The notes: generated by a model not told the origin, from the letters alone. Counted from the first letter of the stretch, positions 1 through 6,323 are shown. The stretch is DNA of 7,061 bases from Thermocaproicibacter sp036741535 (GCA_036741535.1 DAINSB010000122.1:1-7061); one strand, 5' to 3'. Numbers and translations: made by a program.

Positions 1-1
1 C

Positions 2-202
2 AAGGCGGCCACCATGGCGGTCTGCAAGATCAACGTCGATTCCGACCTGCGCCTCGCCATGACCGCCAGCGTGCGGAAACATTTTGTCGAGCATCCGGAC
101 CACTTCGACCCGAGACAGTACCTCGGCGACGGGCGCGCGGCCATCAAGGCGATCGTGGAGCACAAGATCAACGAAGTGCTCGGCTGCGCGGGTAAAGCCT
201 GA
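2..202 (+). CDS. fba: Class II fructose-1,6-bisphosphate aldolase, C-terminal part (5' end outside window)
   Basis: This is the last 66 codons of a zinc-dependent class II aldolase, the glycolytic/gluconeogenic enzyme that cleaves fructose-1,6-bisphosphate to DHAP and glyceraldehyde-3-phosphate in the cytoplasm. The frame is open from base 2, so the gene enters from the left; the internal ATG at base 14 is not its start. Near the window edge is the family signature VCKINVDSD, whose Asn and Asp residues bind substrate phosphate/hydroxyls in this family. It is followed by a helix-rich tail with FDPRQYLG and AIKAIVEHKINEVLG, ending in AGKA just before TGA (200-202). This matches the usual C-terminus of the clostridial type, so the gene appears intact at this end. 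A perfect hairpin 27 bases after the stop ends its transcript. The zinc ligands and most of the barrel lie outside the window. The symbol could equally be written fbaA. Confidence 0.93.
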   Translation, partial: KAATMAVCKINVDSDLRLAMTASVRKHFVEHPDHFDPRQYLGDGRAAIKAIVEHKINEVLGCAGKA

Positions 203-229
203 TTTTCCCGAGTTGTGCTTTTCCCGAAT

Positions 230-269
230 AAAATTCTCCCTCCGCAGATTTCTGCGGAGGGAGAATTTT
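230..269 (+). terminator. Perfect 19-bp hairpin terminator after the aldolase gene
   Basis: Bases 230-248 and 251-269 are exact reverse complements with two bases between them. The stem has a GC-rich core (CTCCCTCCGCAG) flanked by AAAATT/AATTTT. The right arm ends in TTTT, so the short U-run lies inside the stem; the same holds on the other strand, so it could work in both directions. It lies between the aldolase stop and the murD promoter, which fits a Rho-independent terminator separating two transcription units. Confidence 0.85.
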
Positions 270-276
270 CATCATC

Positions 277-346
277 GGCGGCCTTCGGTCTTTCGGACGA
301 GGCCGCCCCTTTCAGCCGAGGCTGATCGAAGAGACGGCCGGGCCGT
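277..346. repeat. Cluster of three short palindromes in the aldolase-murD gap
   Basis: Three separate inverted repeats follow one another within 70 bases. GGCGGCC (277-283) pairs with GGCCGCC (301-307). TCAGCC (312-317) pairs with GGCTGA (320-325). ACGGCC (334-339) pairs with GGCCGT (341-346). The first is long enough to be a back-up terminator, with inner TC/GA and GTC/GAC pairs. The others are short and have no U-run. They lie upstream of the murD promoter and so are probably not in the murD leader. No function can be assigned; they may be the remains of a repeat element. Confidence 0.5.
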
Positions 347-382
347 TGATCCCAATAAATGAGCCCGCCCCCAAGATTCGAC

Positions 383-411
383 TTGCTATTTCTTTCCATC
401 AAACGTATAAT
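383..411 (+). promoter_or_regulatory. Sigma-A type promoter for the murD cluster
   Basis: TTGCTA (383-388) and TATAAT (406-411) are separated by exactly 17 bases. The -10 box is a perfect consensus and the -35 keeps the TTG core. The segment is clearly more AT-rich than its surroundings. Transcription should start near base 418, giving a leader of about 44 bases to the murD start. No operator, T-box or riboswitch-like structure fits in so short a leader, so regulation probably acts at initiation or is absent. Confidence 0.8.
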
Positions 412-461
412 AAAACTGATTACCGGCTTTTGAGCGGCCGGAAAAAGGGCGGTCATGGCTT

Positions 462-1883
462 TTGACACTACAGCGGTTCTACCGGTCCATCGAAGGGAAG
501 ACGGTGGCGTTCTGCGGCCTCGGCGGCAGCAACCTTCCGCTCGTGAAACTCTTTGCGCGGCACGGGGCCGTCGTGACGGCGCGCGACCGCCGCAGCAGGG
601 AAAAGCTGGGCGGCACGACCCGGGAGCTCGAAGAACTGGGCGTGCGCCTCGTGACGGGCGAGGGATACCTCGACGGCCTAGACGAGCAGATCGTCTTCCG
701 CACGCCGGGCATGCGCTACCATCTGCCCCAGCTCGACGCGGCCCGGCGCCGCGGCGCGGCCGTCACCAGCGAGATGGAGCTGTTCTTCGACCTGTGCCCG
801 TGCCGCACCGTCGGCGTGACCGGCAGCGACGGCAAGACGACCACAACGACGATCCTCGCGAAGATCCTTGAGGCTGCGGGGAACAAAGTCCACGTCGGCG
901 GGAACATCGGCGCCCCGCTGATGCCGCAGATCGAGCAGATCTCCCCCGACGACATCGTCGTGGCGGAGCTTTCGAGCTTCCAGCTCATCAGCATGCGCCG
1001 CAGCCCGGACGTCGCCGTGGTCACGAACATCTCGCCGAACCACCTCGACATCCATAAGGACATGCGGGAGTACGTGGACGCCAAAAAGAACATCATCCTT
1101 CACCAGAGCGCCTTCGGGCGCGCGGTGCTCAACGCGGACAACCCGTACACCGCCGCCTTCGCCGAAGAGACGCGCGGGCAGACCCTGCTGTTCAGCCGCA
1201 GGCATCCCGTGGAATACGGCGCGTGGATGGACCAGAACGGCGAGATCTATATTTCCCTGCCGGGCAGAGGCTGCCAGCCGGGCAGAGGCTGCCAGCCGGG
1301 CTCCGGCCGGGTGATGAACGCCTCGGACATCAGGATCCCGGGCCTGCACAACATTGAAAATTACCTTGCTGCCGCCGCCGCGGTGTGGGGCATGGCGGGC
1401 GCGGAGCAGATCGTTTCCGTCGCGAAGACGTTCCCGGGCGTCGAGCACCGCAACGAGCTGGTGCGCGAGCTTAACGGCGTGCGCTGGTACAACGACTCCA
1501 TCGGCACCACGCCCAGCCGCACCATAGCCGGCGCGCTGTCGCTCTTCCCGCGGAAGATCATCCTCATCGCGGGCGGGTACGACAAGAACATCCCGTTCGA
1601 CCCGCTCGGCCCCGCCGTGGTCGACAAGGTCAAAACGCTGGTGCTCCTCGGCGCGACGGCCCCGAAGATCGAGGCCGCGGTCAAGGCGGCGCCGGGCTAC
1701 CGCGAGGGCAGCCCGAAGATCCTGCACGCGTCCACGCTGGAAGAGGCCGTGGCCCTCTGCCGCGCCGAAGCCGTGCCGGGCGACGTGGTTTCGCTCTCGC
1801 CCGCGTGCGCCAGTTTCGACATGTTCCCGAATTTCGAGACGCGCGGGGAAAAGTTCCGCGAGATCGTGAACGGACTCAAATAA
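462..1883 (+). CDS. murD: UDP-N-acetylmuramoyl-L-alanine--D-glutamate ligase (MurD)
   Basis: MurD is the cytoplasmic ATP-dependent ligase that adds D-glutamate to UDP-MurNAc-L-alanine in peptidoglycan precursor synthesis. The 473-residue product has all three Mur domains. Residues 1-110 form a Rossmann-like UDP-binding part (AFCGLGGSNLP). The central ATPase has P-loop TGSDGKTTT (K125), catalytic AELSSFQL (E169), NISPNHLDIH (H195) and a probable carbamylated lysine in VDAKKN (K208). The C-terminal domain has WYNDSIGTTP (342-351), AGGYDKNIPF and SPACASFDMF (446-455). Length is near the family norm. The start is TTG at 462: no ATG or GTG lies in frame between it and the upstream stop (417-419), and GGCGG at 448-452 sits 9 bases before it. 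An out-of-frame ATG at 455 has a similar Shine-Dalgarno fit. Oddity: an in-frame 18-bp duplication adds PGRGCQ repeats around residues 267-279. The gene heads a probable five-gene operon; the next start is 15 bases downstream. Confidence 0.97.
   Translation: MTLQRFYRSIEGKTVAFCGLGGSNLPLVKLFARHGAVVTARDRRSREKLGGTTRELEELGVRLVTGEGYLDGLDEQIVFRTPGMRYHLPQLDAARRRGAAVTSEMELFFDLCPCRTVGVTGSDGKTTTTTILAKILEAAGNKVHVGGNIGAPLMPQIEQISPDDIVVAELSSFQLISMRRSPDVAVVTNISPNHLDIHKDMREYVDAKKNIILHQSAFGRAVLNADNPYTAAFAEETRGQTLLFSRRHPVEYGAWMDQNGEIYISLPGRGCQPGRGCQPGSGRVMNASDIRIPGLHNIENYLAAAAAVWGMAGAEQIVSVAKTFPGVEHRNELVRELNGVRWYNDSIGTTPSRTIAGALSLFPRKIILIAGGYDKNIPFDPLGPAVVDKVKTLVLLGATAPKIEAAVKAAPGYREGSPKILHASTLEEAVALCRAEAVPGDVVSLSPACASFDMFPNFETRGEKFREIVNGLK
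1261..1296 (+). repeat. In-frame 18-bp tandem duplication inside murD
   Basis: The unit CGGGCAGAGGCTGCCAGC occurs twice without mismatch (1261-1278 and 1279-1296), followed by a 5-base partial third copy (CGGGC). It keeps frame and encodes repeated Pro-Gly-Arg-Gly-Cys-Gln in the central-domain region after EIYISL, a place where MurD proteins vary. Perfect identity suggests a recent slippage event or an unstable microsatellite-like tract. Confidence 0.95.
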
Positions 1884-1898
1884 AATGGAAGTGGAAAG

Positions 1899-2912
1899 AT
1901 GGAAGAGCTGAAACAGATGCTGTTCCGCCTGTGCGAGGCGGACGGCGTGTCGGGCGACGAATCGGATGCCGCGGCGGCCGCGGCGAAGGAGTTTCCGCCC
2001 TCCGCCGAACCGGAAACGGACAGGCTCGGCAATCTGACGGCCTCGGTCGGCCCGAAGAACGCGAAAACCGTCCTGCTCGACGCGCACCTCGACCAGATCG
2101 GCCTGATCGTCACGGGGATCGACAAGAACGGATTCCTCCATGTGGACAAATGCGGCGGCATGGACCGGCGCGTGATGCCCGGCGCCGCGGTCGTAGTGCT
2201 CGGCAGGGAGCGCGTGGACGGCGTGATCGGTTCGGTGCCGCCCCACCTGGCCGGCGCGGACGCGGAAAAGGTCCCGGAGCCGGACAGGATGACGGTGGAC
2301 ATCGGGTGTTCCCGCAAAGAGGCCGAGGGGCTCGTCCGCCCGGGCGACCGCATCGTGTTCCGCGCACAGCCGCGCGCGCTGCTCGGCACGCGCGTCACTG
2401 CGCCGGGCCTGGACGACCGGGCCAGCGTGGCCGCGCTGATCCGCTGCGCGCAGCTTCTTGCGGAGAAGCCGCCGCGCTGCCGCGTCCTCTTTCAGTTCAG
2501 CACCCGCGAAGAAGTCGGCGGGCAGGGCGCCGTCACCGGCTCGTACCGGGCGGACCCGGCCCAAGGCATCGCCGTGGACGTCAGCTTCGCCCGGCAGCCC
2601 GGCGTGGAGCCGGAAAAGTGCGGGGAGCTCGGCGGCGGGCCGATGGTGGGCTTTGCGCCGATCCTCGACCGCGCCCTCGGCGAGCGCCTGGTGCGGCTTG
2701 CGGAGAAAAACGGGATCCCGTACAGCCGGGAGGTCATGGGCGGCGAAACGGGGACCAACGGCGACGCGATCGCGGTCACGCGCTCGGGCGTGCCGACGGC
2801 GACCGTCTCCATCCCCCTGCGCTACATGCACACCCCGGCGGAGGTCGTGGACCTGCGGGACATCGAGAATACCGCGAAGTTGCTCGCGGCGTATCTTTTG
2901 GAGGCGGAATGA
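1899..2912 (+). CDS. M42 family metallo-aminopeptidase, first copy
   Basis: A 337-residue cytoplasmic zinc/cobalt-type aminopeptidase of family M42 (glutamyl aminopeptidase / TET / FrvX-YsdC group), expected to remove N-terminal residues from short peptides, often as a dodecamer. The dinuclear metal site is complete: H63 in LLDAHLDQIG with D65 as the catalytic-site Asp, D172 (bridging) in PGLDDRAS, the E204-E205 pair in TREEVGG (general base and ligand), D227 in AVDVS, and H311 in YMHTP. GLGN-like RLGN at 42-45 and VPPHL also fit the family. Length matches the usual 330-360. The ATG at 1899 follows GGAAGTGGAAAG, a moderate Shine-Dalgarno, 15 bases after murD. It ends at TGA 2910-2912, overlapping the next, paralogous gene. 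Substrate preference cannot be read from sequence. Some family members are annotated as endoglucanase or FrvX, but there is no evidence for sugar activity. Confidence 0.93.
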   Translation: MEELKQMLFRLCEADGVSGDESDAAAAAAKEFPPSAEPETDRLGNLTASVGPKNAKTVLLDAHLDQIGLIVTGIDKNGFLHVDKCGGMDRRVMPGAAVVVLGRERVDGVIGSVPPHLAGADAEKVPEPDRMTVDIGCSRKEAEGLVRPGDRIVFRAQPRALLGTRVTAPGLDDRASVAALIRCAQLLAEKPPRCRVLFQFSTREEVGGQGAVTGSYRADPAQGIAVDVSFARQPGVEPEKCGELGGGPMVGFAPILDRALGERLVRLAEKNGIPYSREVMGGETGTNGDAIAVTRSGVPTATVSIPLRYMHTPAEVVDLRDIENTAKLLAAYLLEAE

Positions 2913-3949
2913 TGGCGAACTGGGAACTGCTGAAGCGCCTGTGCGCCGCGCGCGGTGTCTCCGGCAGGGAAGACGAGGTGCGGGAGCTGATTTTAAAAGA
3001 GATCGGCCCCTATGCGGAAAAGACGGAGGTCACGCCGCTCGGCAACGTGATCGCTTTCAAGTCGGGGGAAAAGCGCGCCGGAACGAAACTGATGCTCGCC
3101 GCCCATATGGACGAGGTCGGCCTGGCCGTCACGCGCGTCACGGACGAAGGACTGCTCAAATTTTCGTGCGTCGGCGGCATCGATCCGAACGTCCTGCCGG
3201 GGCGGCAGGTCCTCGTCGGGAAAAGGGCGGTTCCCGGCGTGGCCGGGGTGAAGCCGATCCACATGCTCAAAAAGGACGAGATGGAAAAGCGCGTCCCCGC
3301 CGAGGAGCTTTACCTCGACATCGGGGCGCTTACGAAGGAAGAGGCGGAGGCCGCGGTTTCGCCCGGGGACGAAGCGACGTTTGTTTCGCGCTTCTGCGCG
3401 CAGAACGGCGTCCTTTCCGCAAAGGCCCTGGACGACCGGGCGGGCTGTGCCCTGCTGATCGGCCTGATGAAGAAGCGCCTGAAGTACGACGCGGTGTTCG
3501 CGTTCACCGTGCAGGAGGAAGTCGGCTCCGCGGGGGCGAGGACGGCCGCTTTCGCCGTGGAGCCGGACGCCGCCGTGGTGGTGGAGGCGACGACCGCCGC
3601 GGACGTGCCGGGCACGGACCGGAACCGGCAGGTCTGCCGGCTCGGGGACGGCCCCGCCGTTTCCTTTATGGACAAGCGGACGGTCTATGACGCGGAGTAT
3701 TACGAGCTTGCGCTGCGCACGGCGGAGCGGGAGGGGATCCGGTGCCAGCCGAAACAGGCCGTCACCGGCGCGAACGACGCGTCCGTCATCCATATTTCGC
3801 GCGCGGGCGTGCGCACGGTCGCGGTCTCCCTCCCCTGCCGGTATCTGCACGCCCCCGCCGGGGTCGTTTCGCAGGAGGACTTCCGCGCTGCGGGGGAGCT
3901 GCTGGCGCTCCTTGCCGAAAAGATCGCCGGAAAGGCGCAGAGATGCTGA
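2912..3949 (+). CDS. M42 family metallo-aminopeptidase, second tandem copy
   Basis: A 345-residue paralogue of the preceding gene, in the same family and with the same expected role. Metal and catalytic residues are H65 and D67 in AAHMDEVGL, D174 in KALDDRAG, E202-E203 in VQEEVGS, E225 in VVVEATTAAD and H313 in YLHAPAG. At the fourth position this copy has Glu where the first copy has Asp (D227), a variation tolerated in M42/M20/M28 peptidases but possibly marking a different specificity. TGANDAS replaces TGTNGDA. Two adjacent ATGs are possible. The one at 2912 lies 7 bases after GGAGG (2900-2904) and overlaps the upstream TGA by one base; the one at 2909 would be 4 bases away and add one Met. 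I chose 2912 for spacing. A much longer open frame upstream of this start is only a shadow of the first copy. The stop overlaps the next gene by 7 bases, so the two are probably translationally coupled. Confidence 0.94.
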   Translation: MANWELLKRLCAARGVSGREDEVRELILKEIGPYAEKTEVTPLGNVIAFKSGEKRAGTKLMLAAHMDEVGLAVTRVTDEGLLKFSCVGGIDPNVLPGRQVLVGKRAVPGVAGVKPIHMLKKDEMEKRVPAEELYLDIGALTKEEAEAAVSPGDEATFVSRFCAQNGVLSAKALDDRAGCALLIGLMKKRLKYDAVFAFTVQEEVGSAGARTAAFAVEPDAAVVVEATTAADVPGTDRNRQVCRLGDGPAVSFMDKRTVYDAEYYELALRTAEREGIRCQPKQAVTGANDASVIHISRAGVRTVAVSLPCRYLHAPAGVVSQEDFRAAGELLALLAEKIAGKAQRC

Positions 3950-4752
3950 AGCTCGCGGAGTCCGAAGCGGAGCTGGCCGTTTCCGGGAGCACGCCGTTCG
4001 GCTGCAAAATCCTTTCGGCGGCGGCAGCCTACGGCGTCCGGAACCGGAACGCGCGGTTCTGGTCGCAGGAGAGCGAAGGCCGCCTGCCGGACGGCGTCCG
4101 TCTGCCGGGCGGTCCCGTTCTCGGAATGTTGGACGACACCGTGCTTCTGGAAGCCGGCGGGGGGGAGGGCTCCTCCTGGGAGGAGATCGCCGCGTTCGTG
4201 CGCGCGCTCGGCCCGCGCGTCTTTTCCTGCGAGGAGGGCGCCGCGGAAAAACTCGGCTTCGAGCCGTCCTCCCGCGGAGAGATCATGGTGCTGCGCCGAC
4301 GGGATTTCCCCGAGGTCTCCGCCGACGTGGAGTGGGACCCCAGCCCCCGCGAGATTTACAGCCTGCTGGAACGCTCCAAAACGGCGACGTTCCACCCGCC
4401 GGAATTCGAGCCGTTTTATATGGACCTCTCCTACCGCACCCGTCACGGAGCCGCGGCGGCGGCCTGCGTGCGCAAAAATACGCTGCCCGCCTCCTGCGCC
4501 GTCTGCACGTCCCTGACTTCGACCGCCGCCGTGATCAGCGGCGTGGCGTGCGCGCCTGAATTCCGCGGCCGCGGCCTGGCGGGCGCCGCCGTTCTGGCGC
4601 TTGCCAGAAGGCTCGGCCGCGAAAATATCTACATATTCCGCGCAGACCGTGAAAACGCGGGATTTTACCATGCGCTCGGATTCGAGCCGTACGGCCGCTG
4701 GGTGGAATGCATCGGAAACGACGCGGCATCGGAGACAAAAATCTATCCATAA
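3943..4752 (+). CDS. GNAT family N-acetyltransferase
   Basis: A 269-residue protein whose C-terminal half is a GNAT (acetyl-CoA-dependent N-acetyltransferase) domain. The acetyl-CoA pyrophosphate loop is visible as APEFRGRGLAGAAV (about 204-217, matching R/QxxGxG/A). The following strand and helix carry IYIFRADRENAGFYHALGFEPYGRW (228-253), where N-x-x-x-F-Y-x-x-x-G-F is the usual motif B. Residues 1-130 are less conserved and may be a degenerate GNAT half or a substrate-recognition domain. The start is the ATG at 3943 inside the stop of the second M42 gene (7-base overlap), preceded by GGAAAGG at 3929-3935. A longer in-frame extension to 3742 lies within the peptidase and is not credible. The acyl acceptor (amino acid, peptide, antibiotic or protein N-terminus) is unknown. 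Linkage to peptidases could suggest an amino acid or peptide substrate, but that is inference. Confidence 0.85.
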   Translation: MLKLAESEAELAVSGSTPFGCKILSAAAAYGVRNRNARFWSQESEGRLPDGVRLPGGPVLGMLDDTVLLEAGGGEGSSWEEIAAFVRALGPRVFSCEEGAAEKLGFEPSSRGEIMVLRRRDFPEVSADVEWDPSPREIYSLLERSKTATFHPPEFEPFYMDLSYRTRHGAAAAACVRKNTLPASCAVCTSLTSTAAVISGVACAPEFRGRGLAGAAVLALARRLGRENIYIFRADRENAGFYHALGFEPYGRWVECIGNDAASETKIYP

Positions 4753-4793
4753 CGACCTATTCTGTCAAAATATAGCAATCAGGACATGATCAT

Positions 4794-6080
4794 ATGACCC
4801 CAAAAAGCACCTTGTATCCTTTTTTTCAAATCGACCCGAAAATCGAACAAGCGGCGGAACAGGCGGAAGACTTGGCGCGGCCGCAGTTTGCTGGCATCGC
4901 GGCGAACGCGGACTGGAACGAGCAGAAGATGCTGGCGGCGTTTCTTAAAAACGGCGTCAGCGAGAGCCATTTTGCCGGCTCGACGGGCTACGGCTACGGC
5001 GACCGCGGCCGCGACGTGCTGGACCGCGTGTTCGCCGACGCGTTCGGCGCCGAGGACGCGCTGGTGCGCCACAATTTCGTCAGCGGCACGCACGCGCTCA
5101 CGGTCGCGCTGTTCGGCGTGCTGCGCCCCGGCGACACGGTGCTCTGCGTCACGGGCCTCCCCTACGACACCGTGCGCGAGGTCATCGGCCTGACCGGCAG
5201 CGGGAACGGTTCGCTCCGGGAGTTCGGCATCCGGTACGATCAGGTCGAGCTTGCGCCCGACGGCAGGCCGGATTACGCGGAGATCGAGCGCCGCGTCGAT
5301 CCGGGCGTCCGCATGGTCTATATCCAGCGTTCGCGCGGATACAGCCTGCGCCCGTCGTTTTCCGTCGAAGAGATCGGCCGCATTGCGGCGACCGCGAAGC
5401 GGAAAAATCCGAACTGCATCGTCATGGTGGACAACTGCTACGGCGAATTCGTGGAGCGGGAGGAGCCGGTGTCGCGCGGGGCGGACCTGATGGCCGGTTC
5501 GCTGATCAAGAATCCGGGCGGCGGCATCGCCCCGACGGGTGGCTACATCGCCGGCCGGAAGGATCTGGTGGAAAGTTGCGCCTGCCGCCTGACGACCCCG
5601 GGGACCGGCCGCGAGATCGGCGCGACGCTCGGCATAAGCCGCGAGCTTTTTCTGGGCGCGTTCCACGCGCCCGTCGTCGTGGGGGAGGCGCTCAAAACGG
5701 CCGTCTTCACGGCGGCGCTGTTCCACCTGCTCGGGTACGAGGTCAGTCCGCGTTACGACGAGCCCCGCGCGGACATCATCCAGACCGTGCTGCTGGGGAA
5801 CGAGCGGGCGCTGATCGCGTTCTGCCGCGGCGTGCAAAAGGGCGCGCCGGTCGATTCCTCCGCCGTGCCGGAGCCGTGGGACATGCCCGGCTACGACTGC
5901 AAGGTCATCATGGCCGCGGGCGCGTTCACGCTCGGCGCCTCCATCGAGCTTTCCGCGGACGCTCCGCTGCGCGAGCCGTACGCGGCCTGGATGCAGGGCG
6001 CTTTGAATTATCCCAGCGGCCGCCTCGGCGCCATGCTGGCCGCCGAGGAGTTGTTGGAGCAGGGAATCTTGAAATTTTGA
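4794..6080 (+). CDS. Methionine gamma-lyase-like PLP protein ('aluminium resistance' family, YnbB-like)
   Basis: A 428-residue fold-type I PLP enzyme of the Met_gamma_lyase family (PF06838), related to Bacillus subtilis YnbB and often annotated 'aluminium resistance protein'. Visible marks are HFAGSTGYGYGDRGRD (59-73), the cofactor phosphate loop FVSGTHAL (95-102), MVDNCYGEFVE (211-221, D213 expected to contact the pyridine nitrogen), and SLIKNPGGG (236-244) with K239 as the probable Schiff-base lysine. GGYIAG and TPGTGREIGATLG are also typical. Length fits the family. The likely chemistry is C-S lyase or another gamma/beta elimination on a sulfur amino acid, but the true substrate is unproven and the aluminium label rests on old phenotype data. 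ATG 4794 has only AGGA (4781-4784) 9 bases upstream; the nearby ATG at 4786 stops at once. It is 41 bases after the GNAT gene with no clear promoter or terminator between, so it is likely the operon's last gene. Confidence 0.94.
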   Translation: MTPKSTLYPFFQIDPKIEQAAEQAEDLARPQFAGIAANADWNEQKMLAAFLKNGVSESHFAGSTGYGYGDRGRDVLDRVFADAFGAEDALVRHNFVSGTHALTVALFGVLRPGDTVLCVTGLPYDTVREVIGLTGSGNGSLREFGIRYDQVELAPDGRPDYAEIERRVDPGVRMVYIQRSRGYSLRPSFSVEEIGRIAATAKRKNPNCIVMVDNCYGEFVEREEPVSRGADLMAGSLIKNPGGGIAPTGGYIAGRKDLVESCACRLTTPGTGREIGATLGISRELFLGAFHAPVVVGEALKTAVFTAALFHLLGYEVSPRYDEPRADIIQTVLLGNERALIAFCRGVQKGAPVDSSAVPEPWDMPGYDCKVIMAAGAFTLGASIELSADAPLREPYAAWMQGALNYPSGRLGAMLAAEELLEQGILKF

Positions 6081-6082
6081 CA

Positions 6083-6111
6083 TTGCCAACCTGAAAAAAT
6101 TAAGGTATAAT
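6083..6111 (+). promoter_or_regulatory. Promoter of the tRNA-Leu gene
   Basis: TTGCCA (6083-6088) and TATAAT (6106-6111) are 17 bases apart. A better -35 match, TTGACA (6077-6082), overlaps the stop codon of the PLP gene but would leave a 23-base spacer, so TTGCCA is the more plausible box. The start should fall near 6118, about 24 bases before the mature tRNA 5' end. Confidence 0.78.
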
Positions 6112-6113
6112 GA

Positions 6114-6135
6114 AACGCACGACCTCCCGTGCGTT
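6114..6135. repeat. 8-bp inverted repeat over the predicted tRNA transcription start
   Basis: AACGCACG (6114-6121) pairs exactly with CGTGCGTT (6128-6135) around a six-base loop. It lies just after the -10 box, so the predicted start falls inside the left arm. It could be an operator-like site, a leader feature for tRNA processing, or a weak hairpin at the end of the upstream operon transcript; no U-run follows. The function is unknown. Confidence 0.5.
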
Positions 6136-6141
6136 CCCTAT

Positions 6142-6226
6142 GCGGGTGTGGCGGAATTGGCAGACGCGCAAGATTTAGGATCTTGTACCGAGAGGCGTAA
6201 GAGTTCAAGTCTCTTCACCCGCACCA
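6142..6226 (+). tRNA. tRNA-Leu(UAG)
   Basis: A complete class II tRNA for leucine that reads CUN codons, CUA by Watson-Crick pairing. Acceptor strands GCGGGTG (6142-6148) and CACCCGC (6216-6222) pair fully. The anticodon stem CAAGA/TCTTG encloses loop TTTAGGA (6174-6180), giving anticodon TAG at 6176-6178 with G after it. The D arm contains TGGCGGAATTGGCAGACGC, typical of tRNA-Leu. A long variable arm (6186-6198) marks the Leu/Ser/Tyr class. The T arm is AAGAG-TTCAAGT-CTCTT (6199-6215). Discriminator A (6223), the leucine identity base, is followed by an encoded CCA (6224-6226). It has its own promoter and terminator, so it forms a single-gene unit. Confidence 0.98.
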
Positions 6227-6232
6227 GTCGAG

Positions 6233-6272
6233 AGCCTCGACACGCATTTCGCGCGCGGGGCTTATTTTTTTT
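6233..6272 (+). terminator. Rho-independent terminator after tRNA-Leu
   Basis: AGCCTCG (6233-6239) pairs with CGGGGCT (6256-6262), with one T-G wobble and possible extra G-C pairs in the loop. It is followed at once by TTATTTTTTTT up to base 6272. It begins seven bases after the tRNA CCA end and is a strong intrinsic terminator. Confidence 0.88.
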
Positions 6273-6311
6273 GGGGCTTTCACGCTCGCGCCGAAGTGAA
6301 TACCGTAAGGA

Positions 6312-6323
6312 CACCCGCACCAG
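6312..6323 (+). repeat. 12-bp direct copy of the tRNA-Leu 3' end (possible att-like remnant)
   Basis: CACCCGCACCAG here repeats bases 6216-6227 exactly, which are the 3' acceptor strand, discriminator, CCA and one more base of the tRNA. With one gap the match continues into CGAG. No T arm or other tRNA part precedes it, so it is not a second tRNA gene. Short duplications of a tRNA 3' end are what integrases leave at attachment sites; remnants of a deleted neighbouring tRNA would also fit. No integrase gene is seen in the window. Confidence 0.55.

Noticed and set aside
678..2831. A 717-codon open frame on the minus strand across murD and the first peptidase
   Set aside because: It is antisense to two clear genes. 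Its product is an Arg/Ala/His/Asp-rich mixture with no domain, as expected when a GC-biased third position removes stops from the mirror frame.
1805..2911. A long plus-strand extension that would fuse about 370 residues to the second M42 peptidase
   Set aside because: The extension is out of frame with murD and the first peptidase and translates to Arg/Gly-rich nonsense. The true start has GGAGG and begins exactly where M42 homology begins.
4779..6089. A 436-codon minus-strand frame opposite the PLP enzyme gene
   Set aside because: It mirrors the real gene almost end to end, has low-complexity Arg/Ala/Val/Asp composition and no ribosome site, and is a GC-bias shadow.
6077..6111. Promoter using the perfect TTGACA at 6077-6082 with TATAAT at 6106
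   Set aside because: The spacer would be 23 bases, too long for a sigma-A promoter; TTGCCA at 6083-6088 gives 17.
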